Shown: positions 1 to 9,934 of the stretch, piece after piece
Numbering within the stretch: position 1 is the first letter of the stretch
How the letters are laid out: each line of letters begins with the position of its first letter
Source of the DNA: Sphingobacteriales bacterium 39-19
Lineage (GTDB): Bacteria > Bacteroidota > Bacteroidia > Chitinophagales > Chitinophagaceae
Assembly: GCA_001898465.1 (NCBI GenBank)
Contig: MKTX01000013.1
Location: 21,583 to 85,582, forward strand
Reading direction: 5' to 3'
DNA: 64,000 bases
Notes under the pieces: generated by a model
Seen by the model: only the letters and a program-made list of their open reading frames with translations
The model's database searches: none
What the model was told of the DNA's origin: nothing
Program-made: the position numbers and the translations under genes

Positions 1-257
1 GAACTTGTATTTACAATGGCTACATCTGCCAGGCTCAGCAGGCAGGCATTTAAAATTTCGGTGAGTTTTAATAAGCCGGCATCGGGTAAGTAAGCAAAAC
101 CCGGTTCATTTACCAGGATAAGAACTTGTTTTTCATTTTTTCCTAAATGAGGAACCGGGATGGTATCTTTTTGATTGATAATATTTATATCAACCAATGA
201 ATTACAATACAATTGATGAACTAAAGCAGGCGTTAATTGAATATCATTTAAACCCAT
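1..257 (-). CDS. Hypothetical protein, N-terminal part (runs off the window)
   Basis: An open minus-strand frame begins with ATG at 257-255 and stays open to the window edge, giving about 85 residues that start MGLNDIQLTPALVHQLYCNS. The start lies about 50 bases from the divergent ilvE start. There is no signal peptide and no motif I recognise. The composition looks like an ordinary soluble protein, with codon use like its neighbours. I cannot assign a function; the rest of the gene lies upstream of base 1. Confidence 0.6.
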   Translation of the reverse strand, partial: MGLNDIQLTPALVHQLYCNSLVDINIINQKDTIPVPHLGKNEKQVLILVNEPGFAYLPDAGLLKLTEILNACLLSLADVAIVNTS

Positions 258-286
258 AATTGTTTCGGTGTTGCAGTGGTTTTTTG

Positions 287-294
287 TACTTTTG
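287..294 (+). promoter_or_regulatory. ilvE promoter, -7 element TACTTTTG
   Basis: TACTTTTG matches the Bacteroidota sigma-A -7 consensus TAnnTTTG and lies 16 bases before the chosen ilvE ATG. The -33 TTG is not well placed: the nearest candidates give spacings of 13 or 24. The element lies just upstream of the ATG at 311, which argues against a start at 260. Confidence 0.5.
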
Positions 295-310
295 TACAAA
301 TTTAACGATT

Positions 311-1378
311 ATGATTGCAGCCGCCGATTTTAACATTACAAAAGTGGAGCGAAGCAAGCTTCACGATATTAATTTAGAAAATATTCCTTTTGGAAAATAT
401 TTTACCGATCACATGCTTGAGGTAGATTATGAAGACGGGGAATGGAAAACCGTTGAAATAAAACCTTATCAACCTTTGTTATTAGAGCCTTCATTAGCTG
501 CGCTGCATTATGGGCAGGCTATTTTTGAAGGGGTAAAAGCCTATAAGGATCCGCAGGGAAAACCCTTTATCTTCCGGCCAAAAGATAATTTTCATCGTTT
601 TAATATTTCAGCAGAAAGAATGCAGATGCCCCAGGTGCCGGAAGAAATTTTTATGGAAGGCCTAAGGGTATTGATTGATCTCGATAAAAACTGGATACCC
701 CAAAAAGCAGATCACTCTTTATACATACGGCCATTTATGTTTAGTACCGATACTTCCATTGGTGTAAAGCCCAGTGAAAAGTACAAGTTCATGATTATTT
801 TAAGCCCCACTGGCCCTTATTATAATACGCCCATGCGCATTTATGTAGAGGAAAAATATGTTCGTGCTGTAGCAGGCGGTGTGGGCTATGCCAAAGCTGC
901 CGGTAACTATGGCGCTTCGATGTATGCTACCGCACAAGCGAAAAAGAAAGGCTACGACCAGGTATTATGGACAGATGCATTTGAACATAAATATGTACAG
1001 GAATGTGGTACTATGAATGTATTTTTCATTATTGGAAATACTGCCATTACCCCCCGCTTAGATACCGGAACTATTTTAGCGGGCGTTACCCGGGATAGCG
1101 CCATGAAAGTATTAGAGGATATGGGATTTGAGGTAAAAGAAAAAGATCTTTCCATTGATGATATCATAGATGCTTACAAGGCGGGTACGCTATACGAAGT
1201 ATTTGGAACCGGCACAGCAGCCACCATTTCATTAATTAAAGAATTAAAATACAAAGACTTTGTAATGGAATTTGACGTAGAAAAATGGAAAACTGCGCCA
1301 GAATTAAAAAAACGGATAGATAATATTCGGTACGGGAAAACCGCCGATACCCATGGATGGATGTTCCCGGTATCCTAA
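311..1378 (+). CDS. ilvE: Branched-chain amino acid aminotransferase
   Basis: PLP-dependent class IV aminotransferase that interconverts leucine, isoleucine and valine with their 2-oxo acids, using glutamate/2-oxoglutarate; cytosolic. The 355-residue product has the type II BCAT length. Lys195 in the motif YAKAAGNYGAS is the expected Schiff-base lysine, followed by the family motif QECGTMNVFF and a GTGTAATIS phosphate-binding segment near the C terminus. An ATG at 260 is also in frame, but it would add 17 Cys/Phe-rich residues and place the -7 element inside the gene, so 311 is preferred. It is monocistronic: an intrinsic terminator follows at 1400. No ilv biosynthetic genes are adjacent. Confidence 0.95.
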   Translation: MIAAADFNITKVERSKLHDINLENIPFGKYFTDHMLEVDYEDGEWKTVEIKPYQPLLLEPSLAALHYGQAIFEGVKAYKDPQGKPFIFRPKDNFHRFNISAERMQMPQVPEEIFMEGLRVLIDLDKNWIPQKADHSLYIRPFMFSTDTSIGVKPSEKYKFMIILSPTGPYYNTPMRIYVEEKYVRAVAGGVGYAKAAGNYGASMYATAQAKKKGYDQVLWTDAFEHKYVQECGTMNVFFIIGNTAITPRLDTGTILAGVTRDSAMKVLEDMGFEVKEKDLSIDDIIDAYKAGTLYEVFGTGTAATISLIKELKYKDFVMEFDVEKWKTAPELKKRIDNIRYGKTADTHGWMFPVS

Positions 1379-1399
1379 ACAGATTTTAAATACGTAAAG

Positions 1400-1430
1400 A
1401 GCGGCCCTATAGGAGCCGCTTTTTATTTTT
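1400..1430 (+). terminator. Rho-independent terminator of ilvE
   Basis: The stem AGCGGC (1400-1405) pairs with GCCGCT (1415-1420) and is followed at once by a T-rich run (TTTTATTTTT). It lies 22 bases after the ilvE stop codon. Confidence 0.8.
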
Positions 1431-1524
1431 TGATGCGAACCGGATACAAAACCGGCTACATCAAGCTAAGAATGGGTAATTTTGAGAAATTTGTTTGGAA
1501 ATATAGAGATTTTTCAGTTTTTAG

Positions 1525-1556
1525 TTTTGGCAATTTAAATTGTTCCCTTACCTTTG
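1525..1556 (+). promoter_or_regulatory. rpsL-rpsG promoter (TTTG-N19-TACCTTTG)
   Basis: TTTTG ending at 1529 and TACCTTTG at 1549-1556 are separated by exactly 19 bases, a textbook Bacteroidota -33/-7 pair. Transcription would begin near 1563, leaving a leader of under 20 bases before the rpsL ATG at 1581. The 150 bases between the ilvE terminator and this promoter hold no gene that I can support. Confidence 0.8.
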
Positions 1557-1580
1557 CCGTCCGAAAAAAAAGGTTATTAA

Positions 1581-1955
1581 ATGCCCACTATTCAACAATT
1601 AGTAAGAAAAGGTAGAGAAATTATAAAGGCAAAGAGCAAATCCAGGGCACTGGACAGTTGTCCTCAGCGCCGTGGTGTATGTACCCGTGTATATACAACA
1701 ACTCCTAAAAAGCCAAACTCAGCTTTACGTAAGGTAGCCAAAGTGCGCCTTACCAATAAAATTGAGGTTATTGCTTATATCCCGGGCGAAGGGCATAATT
1801 TACAGGAACATAGTATCGTTTTGATTCGTGGCGGAAGGGTAAAAGATTTACCCGGTGTGCGTTACCATATTGTAAGAGGTAGCCTGGATACAGCCGGAGT
1901 AAAAGACCGTAAACAAAGCCGTAGTAAATACGGAACCAAAAAAGCAAAAAAATAA
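1581..1955 (+). CDS. rpsL: 30S ribosomal protein S12
   Basis: S12 lies at the decoding centre of the small subunit and governs accuracy. The 124-residue product has the family length. It contains the conserved [12 protein letters not shown] segment (the lysine changed in streptomycin-resistant mutants) and the second loop with [13 protein letters not shown], then a basic tail ending GTKKAKK. rpsG follows 47 bases later, as in the classic str operon. The residues usually changed in resistance (PKKPNS and LPGVRYH) look wild type. Confidence 0.98.
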   Translation: MPTIQQLVRKGREIIKAKSKSRALDSCPQRRGVCTRVYTTTPKKPNSALRKVAKVRLTNKIEVIAYIPGEGHNLQEHSIVLIRGGRVKDLPGVRYHIVRGSLDTAGVKDRKQSRSKYGTKKAKK

Positions 1956-2002
1956 TTTAAAAGGATAACGTACCCAGCAGTACGATTACTAAAATCAATA
2001 CA

Positions 2003-2470
2003 ATGCGTAAAGCACAAGCCAAGAAACTCCCTTTAGCACCAGATCCTAAGTTTAACGATAAACTGGTGACTCGTTTTGTAAACAATTTAATGTGGGAAGG
2101 TAAAAAAAGCGGCGCTTACCAAATTTTTTATGATGCTTTGGATAAAGTTTCTAAAATTTCCGGTGAAGACGGGTATGAAGTTTGGAAAAAAGCCCTTGCG
2201 AATATTACACCTGCTGTAGAAGTAAGAAGCCGCCGTATTGGTGGCGCTACCTTCCAAATTCCGGCAGAAGTTCGCCCGGACAGGAAATTATCACTAAGTA
2301 TTAAATGGATGGTACGCTATAGCCGGGAAAGAAACGGGCGCAGCATGGCCGATAAATTAGCTAATGAAATTGTTGCTGCCAGTAAAGGCGAAGGCGCTTC
2401 TTATAAGAAGAAAGAAGATACCCACCGCATGGCCGAAGCCAACAAAGCTTTTGCTCACTTTAGAATTTAA
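2003..2470 (+). CDS. rpsG: 30S ribosomal protein S7
   Basis: S7 is a primary binder of the 3' domain of 16S rRNA and nucleates assembly of the 30S head. The 155-residue product has the usual length. It contains the signature around the [13 protein letters not shown] segment, the RWMV-like helix ([12 protein letters not shown]) and the C-terminal [15 protein letters not shown]. It is transcribed with rpsL from the promoter at 1525. A strong terminator follows 23 bases after the stop, so fusA, which often comes next, is not part of this transcript here. Confidence 0.98.
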   Translation: MRKAQAKKLPLAPDPKFNDKLVTRFVNNLMWEGKKSGAYQIFYDALDKVSKISGEDGYEVWKKALANITPAVEVRSRRIGGATFQIPAEVRPDRKLSLSIKWMVRYSRERNGRSMADKLANEIVAASKGEGASYKKKEDTHRMAEANKAFAHFRI

Positions 2471-2493
2471 GAACATCTTACCATACATAATTA

Positions 2494-2522
2494 ACCCGGC
2501 TTTTTGCCGGGTATTTTTATTA
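2494..2522 (+). terminator. Rho-independent terminator of rpsL-rpsG
   Basis: A perfect 7-bp stem, ACCCGGC (2494-2500) with GCCGGGT (2506-2512), has a T5 loop and is followed by ATTTTTATTATTT. It separates rpsG from the convergent thioredoxin-like gene. Confidence 0.85.
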
Positions 2523-2543
2523 TTTAATGCTATGGATTTTAAA

Positions 2544-3032
2544 CTACATGCCATACATAGCCGGGTTTAATGCCCGTGGGCTCCACATTTCTAAAAAAGC
2601 CTGCACCTTTAATTTATCATAGCTGCTTTTGCCATCTTCTAAATATTCGCTGTTTTGGGTATGTATCCTTTCGCCTTTTTCATTTAAAATGATAAATGAG
2701 GGAAATCCAAAACGCTGGGGGTAACCCAGTTTGGCAAACACTTCGGGGTTTTTATTTTCTTTACTATAATTTAAGTGGTACCAAATAAAAGCGCTATTGA
2801 TTACAGAATCTATTTGGGGATCAGCTTTTGCAAAACGGGCAAACTCAATACACCATTTACACCAATTGCCGCCGGCCTGTATGAGTACAAACTTATGCTG
2901 ATCTTTAGCCTGCTTAATAGCCTGTTCCAAATCGTTGGTTGCATTTGCCTCGGGGTGGTATAAAGTGGGCTTATCCTGGGCAATACCCTGTAATGTGAAA
3001 AGCAACAAAACAAAAAACAATAATCTTTTCAT
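2544..3032 (-). CDS. Exported thioredoxin-like protein
   Basis: The 162-residue protein begins with a signal peptide (MKRLLFFVLLLFTLQGIAQ). A thioredoxin-7-type fold follows, with a CxxC site in GGNWCKWC (about residues 54-61) and the cis-proline region GFPSFIILNEKGE. The likely role is periplasmic thiol-disulfide exchange; the substrate is unknown. It is the last gene of the minus-strand run atpG-scpB-lysA-trx, starting 19 bases after the lysA stop. The Trp-Cys-Lys-Trp-Cys active site is typical of DUF255/thioredoxin_7 relatives rather than of classical TrxA (WCGPC). Confidence 0.85.
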   Translation of the reverse strand: MKRLLFFVLLLFTLQGIAQDKPTLYHPEANATNDLEQAIKQAKDQHKFVLIQAGGNWCKWCIEFARFAKADPQIDSVINSAFIWYHLNYSKENKNPEVFAKLGYPQRFGFPSFIILNEKGERIHTQNSEYLEDGKSSYDKLKVQAFLEMWSPRALNPAMYGM

Positions 3033-3051
3033 AATATTTGTATTTAATTTT

Positions 3052-4266
3052 TTAGTCGATTATTTGGTTACGCAATAAATCTTCAAAGGCATCCCGACGG
3101 CGAATCAGTTTGGGTATGCCCTGGCTCACCAATACTTCTGCCGGCTTAAGCCGGGCATTAAAGTTAGATGACATTTCGAAACCGTACGCACCTGCATTAA
3201 AAAATACCAAATAATCGCCTTCCCTTATTTCAGGTAAGGTACGATCCCAGGCAAATGTATCCGTTTCGCAAATATACCCTACTACCGTATATATCCTGGG
3301 GGTTCCACCGGGATTGCTGATATTTTCAATATGATGATAAGCTTCATACATCATAGGCCGGATGAGATGGTTAAAACCACTATTTACGCCTGCAAAAACC
3401 GTAGCCGGTGTTTGTTTTACAATATTGGCTTTTACAATAAAATAGCCTGCCTGGCTCACTAAATATTTACCGGGTTCAAACCAAACCTGTAATTTTTTAC
3501 CCGATTTTTTTTCAAAATCATCAATCGCTTCTTTCAGGTTTATACCCAGTTCTTCCACATCTGTTTCGTAATCCCCGGGTTGGTAAGGCACTTTGAACCC
3601 ACTACCCAAATCAATAAACTCAAGTTGTGGAAATTGTTCAGCCATATCTAACATTACATGTAAACCCATTAAGAATACCTTAATGTCTTTTATTTCGCTT
3701 CCGGTATGCATGTGTATGCCATTTACATGCAGGCCTGTAGATTTTACCACCCGCTCAATATGCCGCATCTGGTGAATTGAAATGCCAAATTTGCTATCTA
3801 CATGGCCTGTAGAAATTTTAAAATTTCCACCCGCCATAATATGCGGGTTCAGGCGGATACACACCGGGTAGCCGGATCCAAACTTATTGCCAAATTGCTC
3901 TAATAAAGAAATATTATCAATGTTAATATGTACGCCCAATTCTTTCGCAGCTAACACTTCGGCAAAGTCCACACAGTTGGGAGTGTATAATATATTAGCG
4001 GGTGTAAAACCGGCCAGTAAGCCCAGCTTCACTTCATTAATGCTCACACAATCCAGCCCTGCGCCCAGGCTCCGTATATATTTAAGGATATTGATATTGG
4101 TAAGCGCTTTGCAGGCATAAAAAATCCTGGAGTTTAAATTTGAAAATGCATGGGTTAACTTTTCATACTGCTCCTTCATTTTTTCGGCATGGTACACATA
4201 TACCGGTGTGCCAAATTCCCTGGCTATATTTATTAATTCTTCTGCCGTCAAATTTTTCATATTCAT
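3052..4266 (-). CDS. lysA: Diaminopimelate decarboxylase
   Basis: PLP-dependent decarboxylase converting meso-diaminopimelate to L-lysine and CO2, the last step of lysine synthesis. The product from MNMKNLTAEEL has 404 residues. The PLP lysine lies in FYACKALTN (about residue 53). The family motifs GAGLDCVS, the HMHTGSEI glycine/histidine loop, WFEPGKYLV and ICETDTFAW (the Cys that completes the dimer active site) are all present. An upstream in-frame ATG at 4308 would include the promoter, so ATG 4266 or 4260 is the real start. It is not fused to aspartokinase; lysC lies elsewhere in this window at 27731. Confidence 0.95.
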   Translation of the reverse strand: MNMKNLTAEELINIAREFGTPVYVYHAEKMKEQYEKLTHAFSNLNSRIFYACKALTNINILKYIRSLGAGLDCVSINEVKLGLLAGFTPANILYTPNCVDFAEVLAAKELGVHINIDNISLLEQFGNKFGSGYPVCIRLNPHIMAGGNFKISTGHVDSKFGISIHQMRHIERVVKSTGLHVNGIHMHTGSEIKDIKVFLMGLHVMLDMAEQFPQLEFIDLGSGFKVPYQPGDYETDVEELGINLKEAIDDFEKKSGKKLQVWFEPGKYLVSQAGYFIVKANIVKQTPATVFAGVNSGFNHLIRPMMYEAYHHIENISNPGGTPRIYTVVGYICETDTFAWDRTLPEIREGDYLVFFNAGAYGFEMSSNFNARLKPAEVLVSQGIPKLIRRRDAFEDLLRNQIID

Positions 4267-4282
4267 TTTATCTATAAAAGTG

Positions 4283-4290
4283 CAAAAATA
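4283..4290 (-). promoter_or_regulatory. lysA promoter, -7 element TATTTTTG
   Basis: On the minus strand TATTTTTG matches TAnnTTTG and lies 16 bases upstream of the ATG at 4266. A TTG at 4308-4306 is only 15 bases upstream of it, so the -33 is weak. lysA may therefore have its own promoter in addition to read-through from atpG-scpB. Confidence 0.45.
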
Positions 4291-4341
4291 AAGGCATTGA
4301 TCATTCAATGCCCGGAATATTAAATGAGTTCATAAAAACAG

Positions 4342-5058
4342 TTACCCTTCTTCGGGGTTCGGTTCGGCGGCGGGGCCGGGTTCTTCTGTATTTTGTGCCG
4401 GGGTATTTTTCACTACTTCCTCCGCTTCACTCCTGTTTAATTCATTAACCTGTTCTTCATTTTGTTCGGGGTTAAGCACATCTTTCACAGCGGTGGCTTT
4501 TTCATATTCTTCCATCAGCACTTCATTTATTTTCGGTAATTCGTCGGCACTATTGATGCCAAAATAATCCATAAAAGAACGAGAGGTAGAATAAATGAGC
4601 GGTTTCCCTACCGCATCTTCATTTCTGCCACTGATGATAACAAGATCTTTTTCTAATAACTTTTGCACGGCATAATCGCAATTTACGCCCCTGATGCTTT
4701 CAATCTGGCTTTTGGTTACAGGTTGTTTATATGCAATAATGGCCAGTGTTTCAAGAGCGGCTACCGAAAGTTTCTTAATAAATTTATCTCCATTCAGCAG
4801 GGCAACGGTTTTATGGTAAGCCGGCTTGGTTAAAAACTGCCATCCTCCGCCGCTTTGTTTGAGTTCAAAAGCATAAAATTCAGAAGCGTATTTTTCCCTG
4901 ATGCCTTCAATCGCTGCTTCTACCTGGGCGGGTTCTGCACGGTCTTCAATAAAACCCAGGGCATTATTAACCAGTTCGGTAACTTCTAAGGCGGTGAGTG
5001 GTTTATCGCTGGCAAAAACCAGGGCCTCAATATGCGGAATAATTTCAGAAATTTCCAT
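4342..5058 (-). CDS. scpB: Segregation and condensation protein B
   Basis: ScpB is the winged-helix kleisin-associated subunit of the SMC-ScpA-ScpB condensin and acts in chromosome compaction and segregation. The 238-residue product has tandem winged helices: the N-terminal half begins IPHIEALVFASDKPL, and the second carries the signature KQPVTKSQIESIRGVN then GRNEDAVGKPLIYSTS. The last 50 residues form an acidic Glu/Pro/Asn-rich tail with no predicted fold, as often seen in this phylum. It lies 34 bases after atpG, so it is probably co-transcribed; scpA is not in the window. Confidence 0.93.
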   Translation of the reverse strand: MEISEIIPHIEALVFASDKPLTALEVTELVNNALGFIEDRAEPAQVEAAIEGIREKYASEFYAFELKQSGGGWQFLTKPAYHKTVALLNGDKFIKKLSVAALETLAIIAYKQPVTKSQIESIRGVNCDYAVQKLLEKDLVIISGRNEDAVGKPLIYSTSRSFMDYFGINSADELPKINEVLMEEYEKATAVKDVLNPEQNEEQVNELNRSEAEEVVKNTPAQNTEEPGPAAEPNPEEG

Positions 5059-5092
5059 AATAATATTAATGGTAGCGAAATGGTTACCCGGT

Positions 5093-5974
5093 TTATCCCT
5101 GGAGGGCTGCGGCCCCGCTTACAATTTCTGTAAGTTCGGTTGTGATAGCTGCCTGCCTTGCCCTGTTATAACTTATTTTTAAAGATTTTAATAATTCATT
5201 GGCATTTTCACTGGCCTTATCCATTGCGGTCATACGGGCACCATGCTCACTTGCATTGGCATCTAATACGGCCTTATACAATTGGGTATTTAAAATCTTA
5301 GGCATCAATTCTGCGATCAATGTTTCTTTATCAGGCTCAAAAATAAAATCTGATTTTTTGGAACCCTGTTTTATTTCTGCCTTGGGAACAGGTAAAAATT
5401 GTTCAATGGCAAAGCGCTGGGTAGCTGCATTTTTAAATTCGCTATATACCATTTCCACCGCATCGTATTGGCCGCTGGCAAATGCATCCATAGCATATTG
5501 GGCTGCCACCTGCACTTTATCGAAACTTAATTCCTGGAATATATTCCAGTATTCATTCAGCACGGTGAAGCCTGATTTGGTAAAGCTTTCATATCCTTTT
5601 TTACCAATGGGTAAAATGTGTACATTGCCTGCAGCGAATTGTGCCGGAAATTTATCGTTTATAAGTGACTTCGCCAGTTTGATGAGGTTGCTGTTATACC
5701 CGCCGCAAAGTCCCCGGTCGCTGGTAACTACAATAATCAGGGCTTTCTGTACCGGCCTTTCTGCCGCCAGGTCTAGGGCCATATTACCGTCTGCACTGCT
5801 GATGATATTGCTCATCATTTCCTGCAATTTTTGGGCGTAGGGTCGCATTTGAGTAATGGCATCCTGGGCACGGCGCAGTTTAGCGGCACTCACCATTTTC
5901 ATAGCCTTGGTAATTTGCTGGGTACTTTGTACACTTTTAATCCGGTTTCTAACCTCTTTTAATGCACCACTCAT
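5093..5974 (-). CDS. atpG: F1Fo ATP synthase subunit gamma
   Basis: Central rotor shaft of F1, coupling proton flow to ATP synthesis at the inner membrane. The 293-residue product from MSGALKEVRNRIKSVQ has the conserved N-terminal helix with QQITKAMKMVSAAKLRRAQ and the C-terminal helix ending in YNRARQAAITTELTEIVSGA. A longer reading from 6055 is possible but would run through the promoter. No other atp gene is adjacent: scpB follows and secA is divergent, so atpG is separated from the rest of the atp operon here. Confidence 0.95.
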   Translation of the reverse strand: MSGALKEVRNRIKSVQSTQQITKAMKMVSAAKLRRAQDAITQMRPYAQKLQEMMSNIISSADGNMALDLAAERPVQKALIIVVTSDRGLCGGYNSNLIKLAKSLINDKFPAQFAAGNVHILPIGKKGYESFTKSGFTVLNEYWNIFQELSFDKVQVAAQYAMDAFASGQYDAVEMVYSEFKNAATQRFAIEQFLPVPKAEIKQGSKKSDFIFEPDKETLIAELMPKILNTQLYKAVLDANASEHGARMTAMDKASENANELLKSLKISYNRARQAAITTELTEIVSGAAALQG

Positions 5975-6041
5975 GGTAATTGTATATTTTTTTTTTGATG
6001 AGAAACTAAGGCCCACCTTAATCCCTTCTTTTTTAGAGCGG

Positions 6042-6071
6042 CAAAGGTAGGGCAAATGGATTAAAAATCAA
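6042..6071 (-). promoter_or_regulatory. atpG-scpB promoter (TTG-N19-TACCTTTG)
   Basis: On the minus strand TTG (6071-6069) and TACCTTTG (6049-6042) are exactly 19 bases apart. Transcription would start near 6035, giving a leader of about 60 bases before the ATG at 5974. Confidence 0.75.
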
Positions 6072-6274
6072 GCAGGGCTCCTGCCCGGTACAATAGATAT
6101 TTTACTATTTTTTCAACGAACAATCCCCCATATTTACGGATACAAATTATACAAAGCCTCCTGATTATAAAACACGGGGTTCCATTTAGCAGATGGGGTG
6201 ATTGATGAAACCGTAATATGTGCTTTATTTTTCAATTTAACAGCTGCATGCACCCTCATTTAACATATAAAAAC

Positions 6275-6282
6275 TAACTTTG
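6275..6282 (+). promoter_or_regulatory. secA promoter, -7 element TAACTTTG
   Basis: TAACTTTG fits TAnnTTTG, but no clear -33 TTG is seen 19 bases upstream. It would give a secA leader of about 105 bases. That leader is AT-rich and ends in an A/T-rich stretch before the ATG, typical of this phylum. Confidence 0.5.
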
Positions 6283-6393
6283 CCCCCCAATTTATACCGA
6301 CCATTTTCTGTCAATATGGCGATGGCTGTAAAATAGCATCATATTTGACTTAAAAATATCGCAACGACAAAAAAATATTAATTATATCAATTT

Positions 6394-9300
6394 ATGTTAT
6401 CAACTATTTCAAAGATTTTTGGTGGAAATAAGAGTGAGAAAGATGTAAAGAAGATTTTACCTCTCGTTCATAAAACCAATGAATTTTTTGCCAGTTACCA
6501 GCAATTAACCCATGATGAACTCCGCAATAAGACGAATGAATTTAAAGATCGCATAAAAGCACATCTTACAGAAATTGATAAAGCCATTATTGATAAACAA
6601 GCCGAAGCCGATAACCTGCCTGCCATTGATATTGCCACAAAAGATGAAATTTACAGGCAGGTAGATGATTTAAAAAAAAACCGGGACAAAAAGATAGAAG
6701 AAATTTTACTAGAACTTTTACCTGAAGCCTTTGCGGTAGTAAAAGAAACCAGCCGGAGATTTTCTGAAAATGAAACAATAGAATCCACTGCTACAGAATT
6801 AGACCGGGCTATTGCCGCCAAAAAAAACCACATTGTTATTGAAGGCGAAAAAGCTATTCATAAAAATAAATGGACAGCCGCCGGGGGCGAAATAACCTGG
6901 AATATGGTACACTACGATGTACAGCTTATTGGCGGGGTGGTATTGCATAGTGGAAAGATCGCTGAAATGGCTACGGGTGAAGGTAAAACACTGGTAAGTA
7001 CTTTGCCCGCTTATTTAAATGCCCTGGCCGGTGAAGGCGTACATATTGTAACTGTAAATGATTACCTGGCCAGGAGAGATAGCGAATGGAATGGCCCCTT
7101 ATTTGAATTTTTAGGCTTACGGGTAGATTGTATTGATAAACATGAACCCAATAGCGATGCCCGCCGCAATGCCTATAATGCAGATATTACTTACGGTACA
7201 AATAATGAATTTGGGTTTGATTACTTAAGGGATAATATGGTTCATAACCCCGATGAAATGGTACAGCGCAAACATCATTTTGCCATGGTAGATGAAGTAG
7301 ATAGTGTGTTGATTGATGATGCCCGTACCCCATTGATCATCAGCGGCCCGGTGGGTCATAGTGATAATACCCAGCAATTTTTTGACCTGAAACCCCGTAT
7401 TGAAAAACTGGTAGAAGCACAACGTAAAGTGGTGAACCAATTTTTAATTGAAGCAAAGAAAAAAATTGCAGAAGGAAACGATGACCCCAAAGATGGCGGA
7501 TTGGCCTTAATGCGGGCATACCGGGGTTTGCCAAAAAACAGCGCATTGATTAAATTCTTAAGCGAACCCGGCATCCGGGTGAAACTTCAAAAAAGCGAGA
7601 ACCATTACCTGGCAGATCAACAAAAAGAAATGCCCAAAGTAGATGCCGAATTATTTTTTGCCATTGATGAAAAAAACAACCAGGTAGAATTAACAGATGC
7701 CGGTATTAATTTAATAACCCGTGCCGGTGAAGACCCGGAGTTTTTCATCTTACCGGATATTTCTGTAAAACTTGCCGACATTGAAAAATTAGATATCAGT
7801 GCCGATGAAAAATTACAACGCAAAGAAAATTTGCTGAGCGATTACAGTACCAAGGCCGACCGGATACATACCACGCAACAACTTTTAAAAGCCTATACCT
7901 TATTTGATAAAGATGTAGAATACGTCGTATTAGATGGCGCTGTAAAAATTGTAGATGAACAAACAGGCCGTATCCTGGATGGGAGAAGGTATAGCGATGG
8001 TTTACACCAGGCCATAGAAGCAAAAGAAAATGTAAAAATTGAAGCCTCTACCCAAACCTATGCTACCGTAACCCTGCAAAATTATTTCAGGATGTTTCAT
8101 AAGCTGGCCGGTATGACGGGTACCGCAGAAACGGAAGCAGGTGAATTTTGGAGCATCTATAAATTAGATGTGGTAACCATACCTACCAACCTGAAAGTGA
8201 TCCGCACCGATGTGCAGGATTTTGTTTTTAAAACCAAGCGTGAAAAATTTAAAGCGGTTATTGATGAGGTAGAAAAAAACAGGCAGGCAGGCAGGCCTAC
8301 CCTGGTAGGTACTACATCGGTAGAAGTAAGTGAATTGCTGAGCCGGATGCTGAAGCAAAGAAATATTCCACATAATGTATTGAATGCAAAACAGCATGCC
8401 CGGGAAGCACAGGTAGTAGCCGAAGCCGGCCTGGCAGGCGCTGTAACCATTGCAACCAATATGGCCGGCAGGGGTACCGATATTAAACTGGGCCCCGGTG
8501 TAAAAGAGGCAGGCGGATTGGCCATACTGGGTACCGAAAGACATGAGAGCCGGCGGGTAGACAGGCAGTTGCGGGGGCGTGCCGGCAGGCAGGGCGACCC
8601 GGGAAGTTCCACTTTCTTTGTATCGCTTGAAGATGACCTGATGCGCATGTTTGGCAGTGAAAGAATTGCCGGCCTCATGGATCGTATGGGTTATAAAGAA
8701 GGGGAAGTGATTCAGCATAGCATGATCACAAAAAGTATTGAACGGGCACAGCGAAAAGTAGAAGAAAATAACTTTGGTATTCGTAAAAGATTACTGGAAT
8801 ATGATGATGTAATGAACAAACAAAGGCAAGTAGTGTATGGAAAAAGAAACCATGCTTTGTTTGGCGAAAGACTGGCCCTGGATTTAGATAATGCATTTTA
8901 TTCTGTTGCCGACGGCCTCATTAATTCATTTAAGGAAACAGACGATTACGAAAGCTTCAAATTAGCAGCCATTGTAAACTTTGGAATAGAAACCCGTATC
9001 ACTGCCGAAGGCCTGGCCAAAGATCCGGCTCAAAACCTGGCAGAGAGTTTATATACTGAGTCAGTTGAAAATTATAACCGCAAAAAAGAAGCGCTTGCAG
9101 CGCAAACCTGGCCAATCATTTCTAATATTCGTAAAGAACAGGGCAATCATATTGTGAATGTAGCCGTGCCTTTTACTGACGGTAAAAAAGCAATCCAGGC
9201 ATTGGCCAATTTAGATAAATACCTTGCTAACAAAGGTGCAGAATTGGGTGAAGCTTTGGAACGCAGCATTACCCTGGCTTTAATTGACGATGCCTGGAAA

Positions 9301-9717
9301 GAACATTTAAGAGCCATGGACGATTTGCGCCACAGTGTACAAACAGCCGGCTACGAACAAAAAGACCCGCTGGTGATATACAAAATAGAGGCTTTTAATG
9401 CTTTTAAACAAATGGACGACCAGGTAAACAAAGATATCGTAAGCTTCTTATGCCATGCCTCTATCCCTATGGAGCAAACCCATGCCGGGCGCATCAGGGA
9501 AGGCCGTGAACAAAAAACTGACCTCAGCAAAATGCGTGAAAACAGGCAACAAATTGATGCTGCCGGTAGCGATTATGCTGCCAATGAAAACGATTATTTC
9601 GATCCTTCCAGCCCGGTAAAGCAAGAGCCCGTGCGGGTAGAACCCAAAATTGGCCGCAATGACCCCTGTCCTTGCGGAAGTGGTAAAAAATATAAAAACT
9701 GCCACGGCAGAGATTAA
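6394..9717 (+). CDS. secA: Preprotein translocase ATPase SecA
   Basis: Motor ATPase that drives unfolded preproteins through SecYEG. The 1107 residues are long compared with about 900 in enterobacteria but usual for Bacteroidota. Visible motifs are Walker [10 protein letters not shown] (about residues 190-198), the [20 protein letters not shown] segment (about 299), [13 protein letters not shown], the helicase II motif [13 protein letters not shown] and [14 protein letters not shown]. Residues 1092-1105 form a SEC-C zinc site ([14 protein letters not shown]). Two insertions relative to short SecAs lie near residues 60-110 and 350-420. It is monocistronic, with a terminator 49 bases after the stop. 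Confidence 0.97.
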   Translation: MLSTISKIFGGNKSEKDVKKILPLVHKTNEFFASYQQLTHDELRNKTNEFKDRIKAHLTEIDKAIIDKQAEADNLPAIDIATKDEIYRQVDDLKKNRDKKIEEILLELLPEAFAVVKETSRRFSENETIESTATELDRAIAAKKNHIVIEGEKAIHKNKWTAAGGEITWNMVHYDVQLIGGVVLHSGKIAEMATGEGKTLVSTLPAYLNALAGEGVHIVTVNDYLARRDSEWNGPLFEFLGLRVDCIDKHEPNSDARRNAYNADITYGTNNEFGFDYLRDNMVHNPDEMVQRKHHFAMVDEVDSVLIDDARTPLIISGPVGHSDNTQQFFDLKPRIEKLVEAQRKVVNQFLIEAKKKIAEGNDDPKDGGLALMRAYRGLPKNSALIKFLSEPGIRVKLQKSENHYLADQQKEMPKVDAELFFAIDEKNNQVELTDAGINLITRAGEDPEFFILPDISVKLADIEKLDISADEKLQRKENLLSDYSTKADRIHTTQQLLKAYTLFDKDVEYVVLDGAVKIVDEQTGRILDGRRYSDGLHQAIEAKENVKIEASTQTYATVTLQNYFRMFHKLAGMTGTAETEAGEFWSIYKLDVVTIPTNLKVIRTDVQDFVFKTKREKFKAVIDEVEKNRQAGRPTLVGTTSVEVSELLSRMLKQRNIPHNVLNAKQHAREAQVVAEAGLAGAVTIATNMAGRGTDIKLGPGVKEAGGLAILGTERHESRRVDRQLRGRAGRQGDPGSSTFFVSLEDDLMRMFGSERIAGLMDRMGYKEGEVIQHSMITKSIERAQRKVEENNFGIRKRLLEYDDVMNKQRQVVYGKRNHALFGERLALDLDNAFYSVADGLINSFKETDDYESFKLAAIVNFGIETRITAEGLAKDPAQNLAESLYTESVENYNRKKEALAAQTWPIISNIRKEQGNHIVNVAVPFTDGKKAIQALANLDKYLANKGAELGEALERSITLALIDDAWKEHLRAMDDLRHSVQTAGYEQKDPLVIYKIEAFNAFKQMDDQVNKDIVSFLCHASIPMEQTHAGRIREGREQKTDLSKMRENRQQIDAAGSDYAANENDYFDPSSPVKQEPVRVEPKIGRNDPCPCGSGKKYKNCHGRD

Positions 9718-9765
9718 AAGAATATGGTAACCGGCCGCTTATTCAATAGCAGCATCGGTGGCGAC

Positions 9766-9806
9766 GCTCCGTTCAACTTCATCTATAGAGGGAACGGGGC
9801 TTTTTG
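9766..9806 (+). terminator. Rho-independent terminator of secA
   Basis: GCTCCGTTC (9766-9774) pairs with GAACGGGGC (9792-9800) over 9 bp with one G-U wobble, then TTTTT. The remaining bases up to 9934 show no gene. Confidence 0.7.
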
Positions 9807-9934
9807 TGATAATAATTTAACACCTGTAACTAACAGGTTCATGCAGGGCTTACAATTGTGATATCGTTAGAATAAAGAACTACTTAACCACTATAATTTT
9901 GGATATATTGTATCATTCCATTTTGAAGACTTGT

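Noticed and set aside
1430..1615. 61-codon open frame between ilvE and rpsL
   Set aside because: It overlaps the rpsL promoter and the rpsL start in another frame and has no family features.
5199..5840. 213-codon plus-strand frame opposite atpG
   Set aside because: It is the antisense shadow of a clearly conserved gene; the composition follows from atpG codons.
6282..6289. C6 run in the secA leader as a phase-variable tract
   Set aside because: It lies about 105 bases before the ATG, outside any reading frame, and secA is essential; no duplicate leader exists.
8157..8718. Two overlapping antisense frames of 173 and 184 codons inside secA
   Set aside because: They mirror the conserved helicase region of SecA; no signal, start context or promoter.
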